Shown here: piece after piece, positions 30,975-35,335 of the stretch
Layout of the letters: each line of letters starts with the position of its first letter
How positions within the stretch are numbered: position 1 is the stretch's first letter
Assembly (NCBI GenBank): GCA_013824015.1
Contig: PNNC01000157.1
Span: 1-35,335 of the forward strand
Source of the DNA: Polaromonas sp.
GTDB lineage: Bacteria > Pseudomonadota > Gammaproteobacteria > Burkholderiales > Burkholderiaceae_C
DNA: 35,335 nucleotides
Direction: 5' to 3'
Made by a program: the position numbers and the translations under genes
The notes under the pieces: generated by a model
Seen by the model: only the letters and a program-made list of their open reading frames with translations
What the model was told of the DNA's origin: nothing
Databases searched by the model: none

Positions 30975-33680
30975 TTATTCGGGCAGCCCGGCCGGTGGCG
31001 AGCGCCGCGGCAGGGTGATCGTGAACAAGGCGCCGCCGCCTGGCGCGTTGGCGGCCGTGATCTGACCGCGGTGCGCATCCACGATGGCCTTGCAGATGGC
31101 CAGGCCCAGGCCGACACCCGGGGTGGCGGACTCCGCCTCGCCGCGGGTGAATTTTTCGAAAAGTCCGGCTTCACGGCCCCGGATCGACGCCGGCAAGCCG
31201 GCCCCATGATCCCGCACGCCGAGCACCAGGCTGTCGGCCGTGACATGGGCGGCGATCTCCAGTGGTGGCGAGCCGTACTTGGCGGCGTTTTCCAGCAGGT
31301 TCACCAGCACCCGTTCCACCAGCACCGCGTCAAACTCCACCAGTGGCAAATCCGGCGGCAGCCCGGTGATCACGGCCGTGCCGTGAAGTGCGGGCTGCGC
31401 CGCACGAATGGCCGAGCCCACCACTTCCTCGACCGATTGCCATTCGCTGTGCAGGCTGACGCCGCCGTTTTGCAGGCGCGCCATGTCCAGCAGGTTGGTC
31501 ACCAGGGCGCTGAGCTGGCGTGCCTGCTGCGTCATCGCCTGGGCCATGTCGGCCTGCGGACCGCCCAGCGGCGGCGTGGAGCGCTGCAACGATTCGGCCA
31601 GTCCGATCAGCGCCGTCAGCGGGGTGCGCACGTCGTGCGAGATGGCAGCCAGCAGGGTGTTGCGCAGGCGCTCCGATTCCATCTGCACCACCGCCTGCTG
31701 GGCAATGTCAACATAGTGCACACGCTCCAGCGCAATGGCGATTTGCCGCGCCAGCGTGTCGAGTTGCTGCATCTGCTCCGGGATCAGCAGCCAGCGCGGC
31801 TGCGCGGGCCGCAGCGCCAGCACACCCCTGATCCGCATGGGCGCCTTCAGCGGGATGTAGTGCCAGGCCTGCGCCGACAGGGTCGAGGTGGCCAGGCCGG
31901 CCGCCTGAAGATTGCGGAAGGACCAGTCGGCGACGCTGGCATCGAAGTCCGCAGGTGGCTGCGCCGGCAACACCAGCTGGTCGCCGGCATCGGTGATGAG
32001 CACCAGCGCTTGACCGCCGAAGTTGCGTTGCACGGCCGCTTCGCCCAGCTCGGCCACCTGGGACGCCAGCAAGGCGCCCGACAGCTCGCGTGTCAGCTCA
32101 AACAGCGATTGCGCCCGGCGTTCGCGGCTGGACGAGATCCTTGCCTGGAACCGCAAACCGGCCGTCAGTTGCCCGGTCAGCAGCCCCACCACCAGCATCA
32201 CCGCAAAAGTCACCAGGTACTGAACGTCGCTGACGGCAAAGGACAGGCGCGGCGCGACGAAGAAGTAGTCAAAGGCTGCCACGTTGAGAAAGGCCGCCAG
32301 CGCCGCCGGACCGCGTCCGAACTTCAGCGCCACGCCCACCGTGCCCAGCAGAAACAGCATCACGATGTTGGCCAGGTCAAAGAAGCGCAGCAGCGGTGTG
32401 GCCAGCACGGTGATGGCCACGCTGCTGGCGATGGTCCAGAGGTAGGGCGGCAGGCTGCCGTGAAGGGAGGCCGGGTTGTCTTCCACGGCACGTGTCGCCG
32501 CCGCCGCGGGGGCGAAGCGCCTGGCGCTTTCGGCATGGCCCACTTCCACGATGTCCAGTGTGGGCGCCAGCGTCGCCAGCCGGCGCGTCATGCTGCGGTG
32601 TCGCCACCAGGCGCTGAAACCGGGCGAGCGGGGCCGCCCGACGACCAGGGTCGCGCAGTTCAGCCGCTGCGCCTGCGCGACCAGCTCCGCCGCAGCGTCC
32701 GCGCCTGCCAGCACGGCCGTGGCGGCGCCCAGCTCCTGGGCGAGCTTGATCACCGCAAGCGTCCGGTCGCGCCTGCTGCCGTCCAGCCTCTGCAGCCGGG
32801 GTGTTTCCACGTAGGCCGCATGCCAGCGCACATTGAGCTGGCCGGCCAGCCGGGCGGCGGTGCGCACGGTCTGCTCGGCGCCTTCGCGCGGGCCGATACA
32901 GGCGAGGATGGCGCCTTCGGTGTTCCACACCGGGGCAATCGACTTTTCGATGCGGTAGCTGCGCACATCGTCCTCGACGTGTTCGGCGGTGCGCCGCAGG
33001 GCGATCTCGCGCAGGGCGATCAGGTTGCCCTTGCGGAAGAAGTTCTGCGCCGCGCGTTCGGCCTGCTGCGGCAGATAGACCTTGCCAGCCTGGAGTCTGG
33101 CGATCAGTTCATCCGGGGTCACGTCGACCAGAATGATTTCGTCGGCCGCATCCAGCACCGTGTCCGGAACGGTTTCGTTGACACGGATGCCGGTGATGGC
33201 CCCCACCGTGCCGTTGAGGCTTTCCAGATGCTGGACATTGAGCGCCGACCAGACATCGATGCCCGCTTCCAGCAACTCCTGCACGTCCTGCCAGCGTTTG
33301 GGATGGCGCGAACCTTCGACATTGCTGTGTGCCAGCTCGTCCACCAGCAGCACGGCCGGTTTGCGCGCGAGGGCCGCATCGAGGTCGAACTCCGGCAGGG
33401 TGCGGCCGCGGTAGTCCACCTGGCGCAGCGGCAGTTGCTCCAGCCCGGCCAGCAGTTCCGCTGTTTCACTGCGGCCATGGGTTTCAACCACCCCGACCAC
33501 GAGGTCGCGCCCGGCTTTGCGCTCGCGCTGGGCGGCACCCAGCATCGCAAATGTCTTTCCGACGCCCGCACTGGCGCCGAAATAAATGCGCAATTTTCCG
33601 CGGCGCGCGCGTGCTTCATGCGCCCGGAGCTGGTCCAGGAGCTGGTCCGGGTCGGGCCGGGAATCCGGAGAGTTAGCCAT
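30975..33680 (-). CDS. kdpD: KdpD sensor histidine kinase
   Basis: A 901-aa membrane kinase that senses K+ limitation or osmotic state. Order: N-terminal KdpD domain with Walker A FGASAGVGKT (about 34-43) and VDELAHSN (about 117-124); USP-like domain (about 250-380); four hydrophobic helices (about 400-505); a GAF-like domain (about 525-660); HisKA with His682 in SHDVRTPL; HATPase with NLLENAAKYG and GVGLGLAIC. Length matches the family. It lies between a 48-aa membrane peptide gene (68-bp gap) and kdpE. Confidence 0.96.
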   Translation of the reverse strand: MANSPDSRPDPDQLLDQLRAHEARARRGKLRIYFGASAGVGKTFAMLGAAQRERKAGRDLVVGVVETHGRSETAELLAGLEQLPLRQVDYRGRTLPEFDLDAALARKPAVLLVDELAHSNVEGSRHPKRWQDVQELLEAGIDVWSALNVQHLESLNGTVGAITGIRVNETVPDTVLDAADEIILVDVTPDELIARLQAGKVYLPQQAERAAQNFFRKGNLIALREIALRRTAEHVEDDVRSYRIEKSIAPVWNTEGAILACIGPREGAEQTVRTAARLAGQLNVRWHAAYVETPRLQRLDGSRRDRTLAVIKLAQELGAATAVLAGADAAAELVAQAQRLNCATLVVGRPRSPGFSAWWRHRSMTRRLATLAPTLDIVEVGHAESARRFAPAAAATRAVEDNPASLHGSLPPYLWTIASSVAITVLATPLLRFFDLANIVMLFLLGTVGVALKFGRGPAALAAFLNVAAFDYFFVAPRLSFAVSDVQYLVTFAVMLVVGLLTGQLTAGLRFQARISSSRERRAQSLFELTRELSGALLASQVAELGEAAVQRNFGGQALVLITDAGDQLVLPAQPPADFDASVADWSFRNLQAAGLATSTLSAQAWHYIPLKAPMRIRGVLALRPAQPRWLLIPEQMQQLDTLARQIAIALERVHYVDIAQQAVVQMESERLRNTLLAAISHDVRTPLTALIGLAESLQRSTPPLGGPQADMAQAMTQQARQLSALVTNLLDMARLQNGGVSLHSEWQSVEEVVGSAIRAAQPALHGTAVITGLPPDLPLVEFDAVLVERVLVNLLENAAKYGSPPLEIAAHVTADSLVLGVRDHGAGLPASIRGREAGLFEKFTRGEAESATPGVGLGLAICKAIVDAHRGQITAANAPGGGALFTITLPRRSPPAGLPE

Positions 33681-33748
33681 GCAGTGCCGTTGTCATCGGT
33701 TGATCAGATGCCGCCTGGTGCAGGGTACCACTGGAGCTGGCTGCGCTT

Positions 33749-33895
33749 TCATGGGCCACGCCGCCGCAGCCGGTTGGCACGGCCGGTCGCGCGCCGCCGG
33801 GACAAATCTCCGCGCCAGACGATGAAGCCTGCCAACGCCAGAGGCAGCACAAAGGCCGCCAGAGCGCACAGAATCCTCAGCAGCTCAGAATCCAT
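33749..33895 (-). CDS. 48-aa single-helix membrane peptide in the kdp operon, function unknown
   Basis: ATG at 33895, TGA ending at 33749. The sequence starts MDSELLRIL, has one hydrophobic segment (about residues 9-27, with LPLALAGFIVW at its end) and a strongly basic tail (RRRATGRANRLRRRGP), which places the C-terminus in the cytoplasm. It overlaps the 113-aa gene by 11 bp, suggesting translational coupling, and precedes kdpD. It does not look like KdpF (which is shorter, hydrophobic throughout, and placed before kdpA). It may assist KdpD or the transporter. Unrecognised; reality inferred from overlap, position and topology. Confidence 0.6.
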   Translation of the reverse strand: MDSELLRILCALAAFVLPLALAGFIVWRGDLSRRRATGRANRLRRRGP

Positions 33896-34226
33896 GGGTC
33901 AACCCGTGGTCGGTCAAGTGGCGTTGCCACGAAGTCAGCGCGCCCACTTCGCCGCTCGGCAAAGCGTTCATCAGGAGGTGCATGACTTCGGGGACGCGGT
34001 GTGCCGGCAACTGGATCTCCAGCCGCACCAGGCTGTCATGCGGCCGCGGTACGCAGCGAACCACGCCCGCGTCGGGGCAAGCGGCCAGCAGGCGGCGCAC
34101 TGCGAAAGCCTCACTGCTGGGGACGGTGAAGTCGAGCACGACCAGCCTGCGGCTTTGCTCCCTCCCTGCGGATGGCGCGTCACAACGATAAGCACCAAAC
34201 GATTCGCGATAAGCGGCATAAGCCAT
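33885..34226 (-). CDS. 113-aa protein in the kdp operon, function unknown
   Basis: A soluble protein with no signal peptide or membrane helix. From residue 25 on, strands and helices alternate (RRLVVLDFTVP, AFAVRRLLAACP, VVRCVPRP, SLVRLEIQLPA, VPEVMHLLMNALP), which suggests a ferredoxin-like beta-alpha-beta fold as in ACT or similar regulatory domains; this is inference. AGGAG seven bases before supports the ATG at 34226 over 34244. It sits between kdpC and the 48-aa peptide, and a small inverted repeat GGTTC/GAACC (34246-34259) precedes its ribosome site. I cannot name a family. Confidence 0.75.
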   Translation of the reverse strand: MAYAAYRESFGAYRCDAPSAGREQSRRLVVLDFTVPSSEAFAVRRLLAACPDAGVVRCVPRPHDSLVRLEIQLPAHRVPEVMHLLMNALPSGEVGALTSWQRHLTDHGLTHGF

Positions 34227-34342
34227 GGATGTTCTCCTGATCAACGGTTCACTGGAACCTGAGAAGAATTCTGGGCGTGACGACGTAAAAACAGGAAACA
34301 GATCCGTCGGCGGGGTGTCAACAAGCCGTAAAGGCCGCCGGG

Positions 34343-34915
34343 TCAGCGCAGCCCATCCAGCGCCAGATTGAGCCTGAGCACATGCACCCGTGACTCACCG
34401 AGCACGCCGGCAATCGGCGGTTCAGTTTGCTGTTCCACCAGGGCCTGCACCTTCTCGCTCGCCAGGCCCCGCGCCCGGGCCACGCGCGCCACCTGGTAGC
34501 GCGCCGAAGCCGGGCTGATGTGCGGATCCAGCCCGCTGGCCGAGGCCGTGACCAGGTCCACCGGCACGGGCGCGGTGTTGCCGGGGTCGGCAGCCCTGAG
34601 CGCCTCGATGCGGCCCTTGACCGCCTCGACCAGCGCCGGGTTCAGCGGGCCCTGGTTGGAACCGCCGGAGGCTGCTGCGTTGTAAGGCATCGGCCCGGTG
34701 GCTGACGGACGGCCCCAGAAATGTTTGGGGTCGCTGAAGTTCTGGCCGATCAGCGCGGAGCCGACCGGCTTGCCGTCCCGCTCGATCAGGCTGCCGGCGG
34801 CCTGCGCCGGAAACAGCGCCTGCGCCACACCGGTCACCACCAGCGGGTAGGCCGCGCCGGTCACCAGCGTGAGGAAGAGGAACAGGACCAGGGCAGGGCG
34901 GAGAATGGTTTTCAT
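34343..34915 (-). CDS. kdpC: KdpC, subunit of the K+-transporting ATPase
   Basis: A 190-aa subunit with one N-terminal membrane helix (about 7-29) and a periplasmic domain. Family blocks: [65 protein letters not shown] and [21 protein letters not shown] precedes the ATG; the gap to kdpB is 20 bp. It stabilises the KdpA-KdpB complex. Confidence 0.96.
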   Translation of the reverse strand: MKTILRPALVLFLFLTLVTGAAYPLVVTGVAQALFPAQAAGSLIERDGKPVGSALIGQNFSDPKHFWGRPSATGPMPYNAAASGGSNQGPLNPALVEAVKGRIEALRAADPGNTAPVPVDLVTASASGLDPHISPASARYQVARVARARGLASEKVQALVEQQTEPPIAGVLGESRVHVLRLNLALDGLR

Positions 34916-34935
34916 GAGATTTCCTTGAGGACGCG

Positions 34936-35335
34936 TTAGGCGAGGTTCAGGGCCACCAGCAGCATGTCGATCAGCTTGATGCCGGCGAAGGGAACGACCA
35001 GGCCGCCCAGGCCGTAAATCAGCAGGTTGCGGCGCAGCAGCGCGGCCGCACCGACTGCGCGGTACTTGACGCCCTTGAGCGCTAGCGGGATCAGGAACAT
35101 GATGATCAACGCGTTGAAGATCACCGCCGACAGGATGGCCGAATTCGGGCTGCCCAGCTGCATCACGTTCAGTGCCGCCAGTTGCGGGTAGGTGGTCACA
35201 AAAATCGCCGGAATGATGGCGAAGTATTTGGCCACGTCGTTGGCAATCGAAAACGTGGTCAGCGAGCCGCGTGTCATCAGCAGCGCCTTGCCGGTCTCCA
35301 CCACCTCCAGCAGCTTGGTCGGGTTCGAGTCCAGG
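34936..35335 (-). CDS. kdpB: KdpB, P-type ATPase subunit of the K+ transporter (C-terminal part)
   Basis: The last ~133 residues of KdpB; the start lies beyond the window. The frame is open through 35334 and reads [43 protein letters not shown], then three more hydrophobic helices, matching the end of the membrane domain. The catalytic DKTGT segment is outside. It is the ATP-hydrolysing pump subunit, and kdpA (and perhaps kdpF) should be just upstream on the minus strand. Confidence 0.97.
   Translation of the reverse strand, partial: LDSNPTKLLEVVETGKALLMTRGSLTTFSIANDVAKYFAIIPAIFVTTYPQLAALNVMQLGSPNSAILSAVIFNALIIMFLIPLALKGVKYRAVGAAALLRRNLLIYGLGGLVVPFAGIKLIDMLLVALNLA

Noticed and set aside
33749-33895. 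The 48-aa peptide as KdpF
   Set aside because: KdpF is about 30 aa, lies before kdpA and has no basic tail; this gene lies between kdpC and kdpD and differs in sequence.
30303-34262. A 1319-codon open frame on the plus strand across kdpE and kdpD
   Set aside because: It is an antisense shadow of high-GC coding sequence; kdpD and kdpE carry all family motifs and the plus-strand product resembles nothing.
1-35335. CRISPR array, tRNA, rRNA, insertion sequence or prophage
   Set aside because: No regularly spaced repeats, no cloverleaf or rRNA sequence, and no transposase or phage motifs were seen.

Overview
The window is GC-rich, densely coded chromosomal DNA from a betaproteobacterium, most likely a Comamonadaceae member (Polaromonas, Rhodoferax or Variovorax type). 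The basis is gene content (a Bug/TctC receptor remnant, an emrRAB-like cluster with a NodT-type outer-membrane factor, kdp), protein style, and short interspersed repeats of a kind I associate with that family. The genus is inference. There are no rRNA, tRNA, IS or CRISPR elements.

Layout, left to right. (1) 1-1611: 3' part of a DEAD-box helicase gene with a Gly/Arg/Phe-rich tail and a terminator. (2) 1644-5728, minus: a likely operon of a GntR/FCD regulator, a PhyH-family dioxygenase, a SAF-domain NAD(P) oxidoreductase and a 3-hydroxyisobutyrate-dehydrogenase-like enzyme. A 143-bp imperfect palindrome sits inside it and its outer arm carries a ribosome binding site. A divergent alpha/beta hydrolase shares the control region. 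(3) 6948-9247, minus: marR, a tautomerase and glutamate dehydrogenase, with two identical 15-bp operator-like sites and a perfect inverted repeat. (4) 9321-16246: an ABC exporter divergent from a MarR regulator that leads an outer-membrane factor, EmrA and EmrB. (5) 16345-21136: a LysR regulator divergent from a 74-aa protein, a CDF metal transporter, an SDR enzyme and a PAS histidine kinase. The CDF and SDR genes are preceded by matching FNR/CRP-like promoter modules. (6) 21359-26742: eutBC, azoR with a divergent LysR gene, an aspartate-dehydrogenase-like gene and a small membrane protein. (7) 26749-28402: a deletion scar that fuses the 3' part of a Bug receptor gene to the 3' part of an ECF41 sigma-factor gene, followed by an intact carboxymuconolactone-decarboxylase gene that still has an ECF41-type promoter. 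(8) 28421-30237: hipBA with an AT-rich operator region. (9) 30258-35335, minus: kdpB (partial), kdpC, two small unrecognised genes (113 and 48 aa), kdpD and kdpE.

Most notable signals: a ~57-bp repeat family with seven copies, three of them inside unrelated genes in the same orientation and reading frame so that each protein carries a related 19-residue peptide ending near AIK(T/F)(G/E)A; the ECF41/Bug deletion scar with its orphaned promoter; two extra small genes inside the kdp operon; the hairpin inside the PhyH operon; and two MarR regulators whose best promoters place the transcript start at the start codon.
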